The notes under the pieces were generated by a model that did not search any database, was not told the origin of the DNA, and saw only the letters and a program-made list of their open reading frames with translations. Shown here piece after piece: positions 45,854 to 55,486 of a DNA stretch of 64,000 nt (position 1 is the stretch's first letter; every line of letters starts with the position of its first letter). Position numbers and translations under genes: made by a program. The DNA is from Nostoc sp. TCL240-02 (lineage in GTDB: Bacteria; Cyanobacteriota; Cyanobacteriia; Cyanobacteriales; Nostocaceae). Where the stretch lies: positions 4,092,501 through 4,156,500 of the forward strand of contig NZ_CP040094.1 in NCBI RefSeq assembly GCF_013343235.1, given 5' to 3'.

Positions 45854-47473
45854 CTAGAATTTTAAAATATCTAATGATTCTTCTATTTCTAAATCTAATA
45901 TTATTTCTCGTGTATCTTTGAGTGCTTCTAGCTTACCTTCTTTACGATAGATGTCTGCTGCTTTCTGAAAATCTTCAATTGCTCCCTGTTTATCTGCTAT
46001 TTCTAAACGAATATTGCCACGATTGTAATAAGCATCGGCATAATTATAATTAATTTGTATTGCTTGAGTATAATCTTCAATCGCTCTCTTAAAATCCCCT
46101 AAGTCAGAATGAGCATTACCACGGTTATAATAGGCATCAGCATAATTAGGATTAATCTGTATTGCCTGAGTATAATCTTCAATTGCTCCTTCAAAATCCC
46201 CTAAATCAGAACGAGCATTACCACGTTTTTTATAAGCTATGGCATCTTTTGGATTAATCTTGATTGCTTGAGGAAATCCCGGTTGAGAACCTAATAAATA
46301 ACGAGCAATTCCACGGTTTTTATAAGCATCGGCATAATCGGGATTAATTTTGATTGCCTGGGTATAATCCTCAATTGCTCCTTGATTATCTCCTATATGA
46401 GAACGAGCTTCAGCCCGGTTTTTATAAGCTACGGCAACATTAGGATTAATTCTAATAGCCTGAGTGTAATCATTGATTGCTTCTTCTAATCGACCTAGTT
46501 GAGACAGAGCTAAACCTCGTTTATTGTAAGATTTAGCATCCTGAATATTCATCTGGATTGCCTGAGAATAATCTGCGATCGCAGCTTCGTAATCACCTAT
46601 TTGATAGTGAGTCAAACCTCGTTTATAATATAAATCAATATCGGTAGATTTAGCTTGTAAAGCTTTACTATAGTTAACGATCGCATTTGTATATTCTCCT
46701 TTCTCAAAATATTCATCCCCCAATTTTGCATAAAGTGTATTTGAATCTTCATTATTATATTCAGGTTGAAAAAAAGATTTGAGTAACTGATTATTGGTTG
46801 GCTTAGATAAAATTTCTTGCTTTGGAAGATATTTGTAAATTGATGGTTGTTGTCTAGAATAATTATTTATAGAAGATTGTAACTGTTCTAGATAGCACCA
46901 TAAACCACCACCATACAACAATTGGTCTATCCCAAAGGAAATTTTACCAGTCTTTAACTTAATCATCCGGGTTGGGAGAAACCCAGCCAAAAAAAGGTGA
47001 TACTGAGATTGTGCTTCACTTACATCTTCTTGAATCAAAATGCAAACTACAACTGCATTTTTTTCAACTTCTTCAGAACTGATTGACCATCTAACTCTAT
47101 CAATATTACCGTGACGAGATTTAACCTCGATACCAATAGAGGGGTCAGAAGTCAAGGTAAAATCTATATTGCCATCGCCGCCGAATCGCTTTTCATAATC
47201 GACTTCGGTAATAAAATCTGCTAAACGTTCCTTGACAACTTCCTCACCCAACTTCCCTTTAAGATAGCTAATAAACACGTCACGGACTGGCGAAACACGC
47301 TTATATTTCTCAGCCATCAACCAGCAAAATTCCCTTAGTGCCTTTAATCTCTCTCCAGAGATTATAGTTAATTCACTATATTGACCTTCGGTTTCACAAT
47401 GAAGCAGACAACCAGATGTTAACCTTTTAATAAAATCAGACTGTAGCGATCGCAGTAGTGTAATCCAGTCCAT
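45854..47473 (-). CDS. PD-(D/E)XK-like nuclease domain fused to TPR repeats
   Basis: The 539-aa protein has an N-terminal domain (about 60-200) with D104 (GGDGNIDFTL) and E116-x-K118 (IGIEVKSRHG), the spacing of a PD-(D/E)XK site, with E77 (GEEVV) as a possible first residue. From about residue 245 on there are seven or eight 34-residue TPRs (AIEDYTQAIQINPNYADAYY type). One repeat is damaged (LGSQPGFPQAIK is short by about five residues). The nuclease-like fold could cut DNA or be only structural. The first frame ATG at 47473 is used. This fusion may be a defence effector with a TPR sensor; that is inference. Confidence 0.75.
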   Translation of the reverse strand: MDWITLLRSLQSDFIKRLTSGCLLHCETEGQYSELTIISGERLKALREFCWLMAEKYKRVSPVRDVFISYLKGKLGEEVVKERLADFITEVDYEKRFGGDGNIDFTLTSDPSIGIEVKSRHGNIDRVRWSISSEEVEKNAVVVCILIQEDVSEAQSQYHLFLAGFLPTRMIKLKTGKISFGIDQLLYGGGLWCYLEQLQSSINNYSRQQPSIYKYLPKQEILSKPTNNQLLKSFFQPEYNNEDSNTLYAKLGDEYFEKGEYTNAIVNYSKALQAKSTDIDLYYKRGLTHYQIGDYEAAIADYSQAIQMNIQDAKSYNKRGLALSQLGRLEEAINDYTQAIRINPNVAVAYKNRAEARSHIGDNQGAIEDYTQAIKINPDYADAYKNRGIARYLLGSQPGFPQAIKINPKDAIAYKKRGNARSDLGDFEGAIEDYTQAIQINPNYADAYYNRGNAHSDLGDFKRAIEDYTQAIQINYNYADAYYNRGNIRLEIADKQGAIEDFQKAADIYRKEGKLEALKDTREIILDLEIEESLDILKF

Positions 47474-48088
47474 TTATATTTCTGCGAATCTTTTAATGAG
47501 ATTATTCTATTAAAATATCCAGTCGCCGTAAACCTTTTAATTAGCTTTGCAGGATTTACATCATTTTAGGTGCGGCCATGTCTGATTATGCCAAAGTTTT
47601 GACTGCTAGGGAAGAGTGTAAGAGTGTGATCGCTGGGAGGATAACCAAAAACGCTTAATTTATCGGGATGTTGAATCTCACTCCACAATAAACAATAAGC
47701 ATTGCAACTCTCCCTAACCACTTTCGACGTGGGTCTGCGGGTACGTTAATCATAATGGTTTATGGCTCGACTCCACAGTTTTGCCGTGCTTAACCCCAGT
47801 GGAAATCCACTCTCACCATCTCATACCAATTTAGGATGGATAAACGGTAGGCAAAGTTACGGGGACTCGCTTTCTCGTGGCGCTAACGTAATTCGTAATT
47901 AAGTTTTATAAAAGGGATTAAAAAAAATCACAAAACTTGCTAATGACGAAGAGAGAAAGTTAAGCTATTAAAATTTGTTAAAAGTTATGAATTTGATTCA
48001 AAATTATTTAATAAATAAATCATAATGTTCAGTAATTTCTAATTAACAATGTGCTTGTATATAAGCAGCAAGCTAGGAACTTTTATAT
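47474..48088. other. Intergenic region with an unidentified GC-richer block
   Basis: The block about 47660-47830 is GC-richer and structured-looking, including ACTTTCGACGTGGGTCTGCG and CCCCAGTGGAAATCCACTC (stem). It could be a transposon end or an RNA, but neither can be supported here. The rest is AT-rich. Confidence 0.4.
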
Positions 48089-49003
48089 ATGAATTACGAT
48101 GCTTTCATTGTTCCACCAGGTTCAAAAATTTCTCTGAAAAAAAACTATGACCCAGCTTATAAAGCTGATTTTAATGAAAAAGCTGATGCTGCAATTAAAT
48201 TACAGGCAGATATTGAGCGATTAGCAAATTACCAGAATATTCTCTATGCTCAGAACACCTACGCCTTGCTGATTATTTTTCAGGCAATGGATGCTGCTGG
48301 TAAAGATAGCACAATTAAACACGTGACCTCTGGGGTGAATCCGCAAGGATTTCAGGTGTTTAGTTTTAAAGGTCCCAGTGCGGAAGAATTAGACCATGAC
48401 TACCTGTGGCGAACAATGAAGGCTTTGCCAGAAAGGGGTCGAATTGGGATATTCAACCGCTCATATTATGAAGAAGCACTAGTAGTTCGTGTCCATCCAG
48501 AAATGTTAAGAAAGCAACAACTTCCTCATTTCCCTAATGGAAATAAGATATGGAAGCAACGCTTTGAAGAAATTAATAATTTTGAAAAATATTTAGTAGA
48601 CAATGGTGTGATCGTTCTAAAGTTCTTTCTTAATGTTTCTAAATCAGAGCAAAAAAAGCGCTTTTTAGAACGGATTGAATATCCTGAAAAAAATTGGAAG
48701 TTTTCTGATAGCGATGTCAAAGAAAGAGCTTTTTGGGATGATTATATGAATGCTTATGAAGAAGTTTTTAATAAAACTAGTACAAAATCGGCCCCTTGGT
48801 ATATTATTCCTGCCGATCGCAAATGGTTTACACGTCTGGTAGTCGCCAATATTATCTGCACAAAACTAGAAGAACTCAATCTGCAATACCCCATAGTTAG
48901 TGACGAACATAGACAGCAACTTTTGGAGGCAAAACGCATTTTAGAGCAAGAAGATGAACAAACAACCTTAACAGAGAAAGGCAAAAAAAATAAATTAGTT
49001 TAA
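48089..49003 (+). CDS. Polyphosphate kinase 2 family protein
   Basis: The 304-aa protein has Walker A DAAGKDST (68-75), the [16 protein letters not shown]alker B region with its Arg/Glu lid, and [26 protein letters not shown]. It transfers phosphate between polyphosphate and nucleotides (class I or III PPK2). It stands alone upstream of the cheB/cheR pair. Confidence 0.93.
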   Translation: MNYDAFIVPPGSKISLKKNYDPAYKADFNEKADAAIKLQADIERLANYQNILYAQNTYALLIIFQAMDAAGKDSTIKHVTSGVNPQGFQVFSFKGPSAEELDHDYLWRTMKALPERGRIGIFNRSYYEEALVVRVHPEMLRKQQLPHFPNGNKIWKQRFEEINNFEKYLVDNGVIVLKFFLNVSKSEQKKRFLERIEYPEKNWKFSDSDVKERAFWDDYMNAYEEVFNKTSTKSAPWYIIPADRKWFTRLVVANIICTKLEELNLQYPIVSDEHRQQLLEAKRILEQEDEQTTLTEKGKKNKLV

Positions 49004-49103
49004 ATATATTGTACAATTTATATAAAGAAAAGATGAGCAGTCGTAAATTTATTAATGCTCCCTGTAAATAATAAGTTTGGTTGGTACTTACAGCCGAAAA
49101 ATC

Positions 49104-49734
49104 ATGATTCAGATGGCAGAAAATGCCAAGAATAATCCACCCCACTTTACTAATGCTGCCTTTGATATTGTGGCGATCGCAGCGTCAGCAGGTGGTCTGA
49201 CTGCTCAAATTAAAGTGCTATCGACTCTACCCGCAAAATTCCCAGCCGCGATCGCTCGCTATTGTGCAACACATTTCTCCTGAACATCCGTCATTCATGG
49301 CAGAAATTCTCAGTCGGCGCACAGATATTACCGTCAAGCAGGCAAAGGAAGGAGATTACCTCACCCCAGGAACGGCTTACATTGCTCGACCCAATCGTCA
49401 CTTATTGGTTAACGATGACGGCACACTTTCCTTATCACAGTCGAAATTAGTACATTTTTTACGTCCTTCGGCTGACTTATTATTTGAATCGGTTGCAGCC
49501 ACTTACAAAGAAAGAGCGATCGCCATCGTCCTAACTGGAACGGGTAGCGACGGCGCGATGGGAGTAGAAGCAATCAAAAAAATGGGTGGTACTGTCATTG
49601 TCCAAGACATAAAAACCGCCGAATTTTCCGGGATGCCCTCAGCTGCGATTCAAACTGGCAATGTAGATTTTGTTCTCCCCCTAAATGAAATCTCCAGCAC
49701 TGTGGTGGCTTTAGTCATGAGAGAATCTAACTAA
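49104..49734 (+). pseudogene. CheB-type methylesterase, frameshifted
   Basis: The first frame (49104, MIQMAENAKNN) reads FDIVAIAASAGGLTAQIKVL, with the catalytic Ser (SAGG), up to FPAAI. There, four bases (CTCG or GCTC in ATCGCTCGCTATTG) appear to be duplicated next to a HIP1-like core. The second frame (from about 49250) continues AIVQHISPEHPSFMAEIL, with the catalytic His, and ends with LTGTGSDGAMGVEAIKKMGG and its Asp at 49734. If the four bases are removed the protein is a complete CheB domain of about 205 aa without a receiver domain. It normally works with CheR, encoded next to it. Confidence 0.85.
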
Positions 49735-49865
49735 GCAGAGGGGCAGGGGAGCAGGGGAGATATGTTTTAGAATGCAAGTTAGTGTCACTACACATTAATG
49801 AGTCTTTGATACTTGCGGACGTAGCTTGGAACTTTGCCCCCTGCCCCTCTGCCCCTCCCTAACCT

Positions 49866-51761
49866 ATGACTTCCGCAGAAAGAGATCCCAAATTTGAAAA
49901 TCTCCTGATTTATCTCAGACAAAGCCGGGGATTTGATTTTACAGGCTATAAGCGCTCGACTTTGATGCGTCGAGTCCGCAAGCGGATGCAGTCATTGACT
50001 ATAGAAAACTTTGAAGAGTATTTAGACTACCTAGAGGTTTATCCAGAAGAGTTCAATTATCTTTTTAACACTATCTTAATTAACGTCACCGCTTTTTTTC
50101 GAGATTCATCAGCTTGGGAATACCTAGCAGATGAAATACTGCCTAATCTGATTAGGAATAAAAAAACTTCTGACCAAATACGTATCTGGAGTGCTGGCTG
50201 TGCTTCTGGAGAAGAAGCTTACACTTTAGCAATGTTGATGGCTGAAATATTGGGAGCAGAGGAATTTCGCCAACGGGTGAAAATCTACGCCACAGATGTA
50301 GATGAAGAGGCTCTCAACCAAGCTCGTCAAGCCATGTATTCAGCAAAAGATGTCCAGGAAGTATCAGATGAACTGCGACAGAAATACTTTGAGATTGTTG
50401 GTAATCGCTATGTCTTCCGTCAAGACTTGCGACGCTCAGTGATTTTTGGTCGTCACGATCTGCTTCAAGATGCGCCCATTTCGCGCTTAGATTTGCTGGT
50501 TAGTCGCAATACATTAATGTATTTTAATTCGGAGACTCAAGGGCGAATTCTAGCCCGATTTCATTTTGCGCTTAATGATAATGGCTATCTATTTTTGGGG
50601 AAAGCAGAGATGCTATTGATGCATTCTAATCTGTTTACCCCAATAGACTTAAAAAACCGAATATTTAGTAAGGTATCGTCGGTTAATATACGCGATCGCC
50701 TCCTAGTTATGGCAAATTCAGTAGATGAAGAATCTAAGAGCCGTATGTCTCAACATTTGCGGCTGCGAGACATGGGTTTCGACACATCACCAATCGCCCA
50801 AGTAGTCATTGATATCAATGGCTCTCTGGTAATGGTGAATGAGCAGGCACGGACTTTGTTTGCCCTTTCCCCCAAAGATTTAGCTCGTCCTTTTCAGGAT
50901 CTAGAACTTTCCTATCGACCGATTGAATTGCGATCGCTAATTGAACGGGCTTATACTGAACGCCGCCCAATTACCCTAACAAATATAGAGCGCTATTTGT
51001 CTAACACAGACACTCAATATCTGGATGTGCGAATTACGCCTTTGCAAGAAACAGACACCAATTTTTTAGGTATTAGCATCTCCTTTCATGATGTCACTCG
51101 TTATATTAAACTCCAAGATGCTCTGCAACGCTCGCAACAGGAATTAGAAACTACCAACGAAGAACTCCAATCTACCAATGAAGAATTAGAAACTACCAAC
51201 GAAGAACTCCAATCCACCAATGAAGAATTAGAAACTACCAACGAAGAACTCCAATCCACTAATGAAGAATTGGAGACGATGAATGAAGAACTCCAATCTA
51301 CTAATGAAGAATTACAAACAATTAATAACGAACTGAGCCAGCGCACCACAGAACTTAATCGCGCAAATATTGTCCTAATCTCTATTCTCAGAAGTCTCCA
51401 AACTGGAATAGTGGTAATTGATGGCACCTTTAACATTTCAATTTGGAATTACATGGTAGAGGATTTATGGGGGCTGCGAACTGATGAAGTTCTAGGAAAG
51501 TCTATCTTCAGCCTAGATATTGGGCTACCTGTTGAGCAGTTGCGATCGCCCATCCGCGATTCTTTCTCTGGTAAAAAACAATTTCAAGAAATGATCCTTG
51601 ATGCTACCAATCGTCGAGGTAGGCAAATAAAATGTTACCTGGCAATCACCCCGTTGCTTGGCATGGATATACAGGGAGCAGTTTTGATGATGGCAGATGT
51701 AGAGAGAGTCCATAGTATGATTTCTAGTCAAGATATGGAGGAACGGCGGCAGCAGGAATAA
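49866..51761 (+). CDS. CheR-type methyltransferase with coiled coil and two PAS domains
   Basis: The 631-aa protein has a CheR all-alpha N-terminal domain (LRQSRGFDFTGYKRSTLMRRVRKRM), a SAM domain with IWSAGCASGEEAYTLAMLM and LDLLVSRNTLMYF (the usual RNVLIYF is changed: N retained, V to T), a PAS domain (about 300-410), a coiled coil from 42-bp repeats (EELQSTNEELETTN, four to five copies) and a final PAS (about 500-610). This is the CheR part of the CheB-CheR-PAS hybrids of Nostocales, often upstream of histidine kinases; no kinase follows. The cheB half next door is broken. Confidence 0.9.
   Translation: MTSAERDPKFENLLIYLRQSRGFDFTGYKRSTLMRRVRKRMQSLTIENFEEYLDYLEVYPEEFNYLFNTILINVTAFFRDSSAWEYLADEILPNLIRNKKTSDQIRIWSAGCASGEEAYTLAMLMAEILGAEEFRQRVKIYATDVDEEALNQARQAMYSAKDVQEVSDELRQKYFEIVGNRYVFRQDLRRSVIFGRHDLLQDAPISRLDLLVSRNTLMYFNSETQGRILARFHFALNDNGYLFLGKAEMLLMHSNLFTPIDLKNRIFSKVSSVNIRDRLLVMANSVDEESKSRMSQHLRLRDMGFDTSPIAQVVIDINGSLVMVNEQARTLFALSPKDLARPFQDLELSYRPIELRSLIERAYTERRPITLTNIERYLSNTDTQYLDVRITPLQETDTNFLGISISFHDVTRYIKLQDALQRSQQELETTNEELQSTNEELETTNEELQSTNEELETTNEELQSTNEELETMNEELQSTNEELQTINNELSQRTTELNRANIVLISILRSLQTGIVVIDGTFNISIWNYMVEDLWGLRTDEVLGKSIFSLDIGLPVEQLRSPIRDSFSGKKQFQEMILDATNRRGRQIKCYLAITPLLGMDIQGAVLMMADVERVHSMISSQDMEERRQQE
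51150..51310. repeat. 42-bp tandem repeats coding the CheR coiled coil
   Basis: Copies of GAAGAACTCCAATC plus AATGAAGAATTAGAAAC units repeat every 42 bases, giving heptads rich in Glu, Leu, Thr and Asn. Confidence 0.85.
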
Positions 51762-51924
51762 TTGACAGCAGTTTTTCTTTGCAAGAAGTACAAAGAAAGC
51801 TACAAATTTTGATGTAGTTATTGCTGGAGTTATAAACTCTTTATTTATGATTTTGAGCTTTGAATTTTGTACCTAATTTACTAGTCACACTGAAAAAATA
51901 TAGAGACTTAGTACTATGGCAATC

Positions 51925-53034
51925 TCAAAATTTAGATTCAATTTTTTGGCTCAACCAATCGCAAAAACTAGCATGATAGAGACTATAATAGATTTCTGTT
52001 GCTATTGATTTTAAATGTAAAAATTCTCGCCACTTGTCTAAAATTACCTTGATTTCATATTCATCTGTATCTAATCTTTGTGCGAGCGTTTCTATTGAAG
52101 TTGATTGCTCTTGAACTAAGATATTTAACACCTGTAAACCTATTGCTTGCTGTTTACTGGTTACTAAGTTTATCTTGTCTAAATGATTTTGGTAATAAAT
52201 TTGTAAGTTTTCGGGATAAATATCCTCATTAATAGCTGCTAAGATTTCCCTAACATACAAAAAGTTAGTCTCGTCATCATCAAAACCTTTCTCTATCAAG
52301 TTTAGCGAAACATCTTTTGTATTCTTATCTTCGCTAAATCTACGCACCCTGTGGGAAGCCGCAGAAGCGTCTACAGAATGAGATGATTTATTTAAATAAT
52401 TTTTAATATATTCTTGGATATCAGCGCGATTTTTTTCTTGGTAATTTGATAAATCTAAACATTGGGCTGGAGTTTCGATTAATAAGCCTGATTTATCTGT
52501 CAGAAACGGACGACGAGTAAGGATAAAATAAACTTTTTCTGGTAGATAACGTGGTAAATAGAATATATTGGAACCACGTGGTTGATTGTTGATATCAATC
52601 CTATCACAGCCATCAATTGTAATAATTAACCGTTGATCGGGATGCAATCTATCGCTGATTTGTTGTAGTAATAATGATAAAAATCCACTGCCTTCTGTGG
52701 TAAAATCAGAAAAGTTAGCTGTAATATTTGCGCTACCTTTATTTTTGGCAATTTCTATTAATTGAGTGCCAATGTTTGTAAAAAATTCCTCAACGTGATT
52801 TTTACCTGCAATTTCCACATTGTAATAGACAACGCCAGAATTTTGGCTAACATAATGGGCAATAATGGCACTTTTACCAATACCAGGATCGCCGATAATA
52901 GTAAAGTAGCCACGGTCATATTGATTGATAAAATTTTTAATAGCAGAAAAGACAAATTCACGACCGACAAAATTATAATTTTTGGTGTTGATAAATTGCT
53001 CAAATTCGGCAGTATATTTAGGGATATTATTCAT
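51925..53034 (-). CDS. STAND-type ATPase B (NACHT-like), third gene of the operon
   Basis: The 369-aa protein has Walker A GDPGIGKSA (48-56), Walker B LIITIDGCDRID (about 135-146), a sensor ILTRRP and a C-terminal winged-helix-like part ending in IYYSLYHASFCDWLSQK. The segment HSVDASAASHRVRR (about residue 220-233) is a translated dispersed repeat (DNA about 52341-52374), so this helix bundle has grown by an insertion. It begins 3 bp after the WD40 gene and lacks a sensor domain of its own, so it must work with that protein or with ATPase A. Its likely role is a signal-activated NTP switch. Confidence 0.82.
   Translation of the reverse strand: MNNIPKYTAEFEQFINTKNYNFVGREFVFSAIKNFINQYDRGYFTIIGDPGIGKSAIIAHYVSQNSGVVYYNVEIAGKNHVEEFFTNIGTQLIEIAKNKGSANITANFSDFTTEGSGFLSLLLQQISDRLHPDQRLIITIDGCDRIDINNQPRGSNIFYLPRYLPEKVYFILTRRPFLTDKSGLLIETPAQCLDLSNYQEKNRADIQEYIKNYLNKSSHSVDASAASHRVRRFSEDKNTKDVSLNLIEKGFDDDETNFLYVREILAAINEDIYPENLQIYYQNHLDKINLVTSKQQAIGLQVLNILVQEQSTSIETLAQRLDTDEYEIKVILDKWREFLHLKSIATEIYYSLYHASFCDWLSQKIESKF
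52341..52374. repeat. Dispersed repeat inserted in the ATPase B gene
   Basis: The bases TACGCACCCTGTGGGAAGCC and the following GCAGAAGCGTCTAC resemble a common Nostoc small repeat and are read in frame as VDASAASHRVR. Confidence 0.6.
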
Positions 53035-53037
53035 TTT

Positions 53038-55485
53038 TTAACCCCCTTCCAAATGCAGAAAATGAACCCGACCTGAATGTTCCCCGATGAGAAATGTTAA
53101 TCCATCTGGAGAAACTGTACAGCAATATATAGAACTTTCACCGGTAAAAGTAGAGATTACCTTTCCTGTCTCTAAATCCCACAGTTTCAGGGTGGTGTCA
53201 GTAGAACTAGAAACGGCTTTTTGGCCATCTGGAGTTATAGCTACTGCTGTTACCGAGTCTTTATGACCGCTTAGGGTAGAGATTGCCTTTCCTGTCTCTA
53301 AATCCCATAATTTCAAGGTGGTGTCAGCAGAACTAGAAACGGCTTTTTTTCCATCTGGAGTTATGGCTACTGCATTTACCGAGTCAGTATGACCTCTGAG
53401 GGTAGAGATTGCTTTTCCTGTCTCCAAATCCCATAATTTCAAGGTGGTGTCAGCAGAACTAGAAACGGCTTTTTTTCCATCTGGAGTTATGGCTACTGCA
53501 TTTACCGAGTCAGTATGACCTCTGAGGGTAGAGATTGCTTTTCCTGTCTCCAAATCCCATAATTTCAAGGTGGTGTCAGCAGAACTAGAAACAGCTTTTT
53601 TTCCATCTGGAGTTATGGCTACTGCATTTACCGAGTCAGTATGACCTCTGAGGGTAGAGATTGCTTTTCCTGTCTCCAAATCCCATAATTTCAAGGTGGT
53701 GTCAGCAGAACTAGAAACAGCTTTTTGACCATCTGGAGTAATAGCTACTGCATTTATCGAGTCTTTATGACCTGTAAGTGTAGAGATCTGCCATCCCGTC
53801 TTCAAATTCCACAGTTTCAGGTTATTAGAAACAGAAACAGCTTTTTTTCCATCTGGGGTGATGGCTACTGCATTAACTAAACCTCTATGACCTCTCAGAG
53901 TAAAGGTTTCTCTTCTTGTCTCCACATTCCATAGTTTCAGAGTCCAAAGCTTTAGAGTCCACAGTTTCAGGGTGTTGTCACTAGAAGCAGAAATTGCTGT
54001 TTGACCATCTGGGGTAATGGCTACTGAATTTATTGAGTTGTTATGCCCTCTCAGGGTAGAGATTTCCTTTCCCGTCTTTAAACTCCACAGTTTCAGGTTA
54101 TTAGAAACAGAAATGATTGTTTGACCATCTGGGGTAATGGCTACTGCATTTACTGAATTGTTATGACCTCTCAGGGTAAACATTTCCCTTCCCGTCCGCA
54201 AATTCCATACTTTCAGGGTGTTGTCACTAGAAGCCGAAACTACTTTTTGACCATCTGGAGTAATGGCTACTGCATTTACCAAATCGTTATGACCAGTCAG
54301 GGTAGAGATTTCCCTTCCCGTCTGCAAATTCCATAGTTTCAGGGTGTAGTCACTAGAAGCAGAAACGGCTGTTTTACCATCTGGAGTAATGACTACTGCA
54401 TTTACCGAGTTTTTATGACCTTTGAGGGTAAAGATTTCCCTTTGCGTTTCTAAATCCCACAGTTTCAACAGTTTCAGATGACTACTTAAAGAAGAAAAAT
54501 CTCTACCAGTCTGCAAATTCCATAGTTTCAGGGTGTTGTCACTAGAAGCAGAAACGGCTGTTTGACCATCTGGAGTAATGACTACTGCATTTACCGAGTT
54601 TTTATGACCTCTGAGGGTAGAGATTTCCCTTCCCGTCTCCAAATCCCATAGTTTTAGAGTCCACAGTTCCACGCTATTAGAAACAGAAACGGCTGTTTTA
54701 CCATCTGGGGTAATAGCTACTGCATTTACCGAGTCTTTATGACCGCTTAGGGTAAAGATTTCCTTTCCCGTCTGTAAATCCCATAGTTTCAGGGTGTTGT
54801 CATCGGAAGCAGAAACGGCTGTTTGACCATCTAGTGCGATTGCTACTGCATTTACCAAGGCTTTATGACCAGTTAAGCTAAAGATTTCTCCTCCTGTCCA
54901 CAAATCCCATACTTTTAGGGTGTTGTCATCGGAGGCAGAAACAGCTGTTTGACCATCTGAGGTTATGGCTACTGCATTTACCGAAGCTTTATGACCAGTC
55001 AGGGTACGTAGTAAGTTTCCTCCTGGAGTAGTTAAAGTGGCTGTGATGGGGTAAAAGCGAGGATTTTCACTTTTACTTTGGACTGCATCTGCCAATATTT
55101 TCTGAATTTCTGGTTCAGGAAAACTCTGCAATCTACCCCATAATTGCCCTACTAATTGATTTGGGTCTTGATTTAAAATATGGGCTGATAACTGTAGGGT
55201 ACGTTCGATTAATTTCAGAGTTTTGACTTGCCCATAATCTACTCTCTCGTCTTCCTCTAACCTATCTAATATCTCTGGATCATCAATCAAATAATAATCC
55301 CTAATTAGGGTTTCTACTCCAAATTGAGGATATTGGATTTTTAGAGAAATAAAATCAAAATCCGTGAGGGTTTCATAATATTTTTTTGAGTTGCCTACCT
55401 TTAATTGTTGCTCAGGAAATTGACCCAAAAACAAATTTTGAAATTCTGCTGATTTTGAAGCTAATTTAGTGGCAATTTTCCCCAT
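53038..55485 (-). CDS. WD40 repeat protein with STAND-type linker domain
   Basis: The 815-aa protein has an N-terminal domain of about 155 residues (DFDFISLKIQYPQFGVETLI, LKLIERTLQLSAHILNQDPN, LVGQLWGRLQSFPEPEI) that normally joins the ATPase and WD40 parts of single-chain cyanobacterial NACHT/NB-ARC-WD40 proteins. About 14 WD40 units (LRGHTDSVNAVAITPDGKK type) and a final degenerate unit follow, enough for two propellers. Units 10-14 are nearly identical at DNA level with a 126-bp period (53180-53760). Two units contain internal duplications (LKLWTLKLW; LKLLKLWDLE). It lies 1 bp after ATPase A (stop and start within GCATGATATG) and 3 bp before ATPase B. Confidence 0.9.
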   Translation of the reverse strand: MGKIATKLASKSAEFQNLFLGQFPEQQLKVGNSKKYYETLTDFDFISLKIQYPQFGVETLIRDYYLIDDPEILDRLEEDERVDYGQVKTLKLIERTLQLSAHILNQDPNQLVGQLWGRLQSFPEPEIQKILADAVQSKSENPRFYPITATLTTPGGNLLRTLTGHKASVNAVAITSDGQTAVSASDDNTLKVWDLWTGGEIFSLTGHKALVNAVAIALDGQTAVSASDDNTLKLWDLQTGKEIFTLSGHKDSVNAVAITPDGKTAVSVSNSVELWTLKLWDLETGREISTLRGHKNSVNAVVITPDGQTAVSASSDNTLKLWNLQTGRDFSSLSSHLKLLKLWDLETQREIFTLKGHKNSVNAVVITPDGKTAVSASSDYTLKLWNLQTGREISTLTGHNDLVNAVAITPDGQKVVSASSDNTLKVWNLRTGREMFTLRGHNNSVNAVAITPDGQTIISVSNNLKLWSLKTGKEISTLRGHNNSINSVAITPDGQTAISASSDNTLKLWTLKLWTLKLWNVETRRETFTLRGHRGLVNAVAITPDGKKAVSVSNNLKLWNLKTGWQISTLTGHKDSINAVAITPDGQKAVSSSADTTLKLWDLETGKAISTLRGHTDSVNAVAITPDGKKAVSSSADTTLKLWDLETGKAISTLRGHTDSVNAVAITPDGKKAVSSSADTTLKLWDLETGKAISTLRGHTDSVNAVAITPDGKKAVSSSADTTLKLWDLETGKAISTLSGHKDSVTAVAITPDGQKAVSSSTDTTLKLWDLETGKVISTFTGESSIYCCTVSPDGLTFLIGEHSGRVHFLHLEGG
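53180..53760. repeat. 126-bp tandem repeats in the WD40 gene
   Basis: The decamer AACTAGAAAC recurs at 53205, 53331, 53457, 53583 and 53709, exactly 126 bases apart, with nearly identical bases between. Each period is one 42-residue WD40 unit. Confidence 0.95.
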
Positions 55486-55486
55486 A

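Noticed and set aside
47660..47830. TnpB end with guide RNA
   Set aside because: The structured block has a fitting size, but no TnpB motif could be read in any frame, so it was left as unassigned.
49740..49865. GC-rich inverted stretch (GGGGCAGGGGAGCAGGGGAG) as terminator
   Set aside because: It is a common low-complexity intergenic repeat of Nostocales; the arms are imperfect and no T-run follows.
51101..51436. Minus-strand ORF rich in Ser/Leu/Val (SNSSLVDWSSSLVV)
   Set aside because: It is the shadow of the 42-bp coiled-coil repeats of the CheR gene.
53180..53760. CRISPR array
   Set aside because: The period is 126 bp with conserved spacers and an open frame; these are WD40 units.
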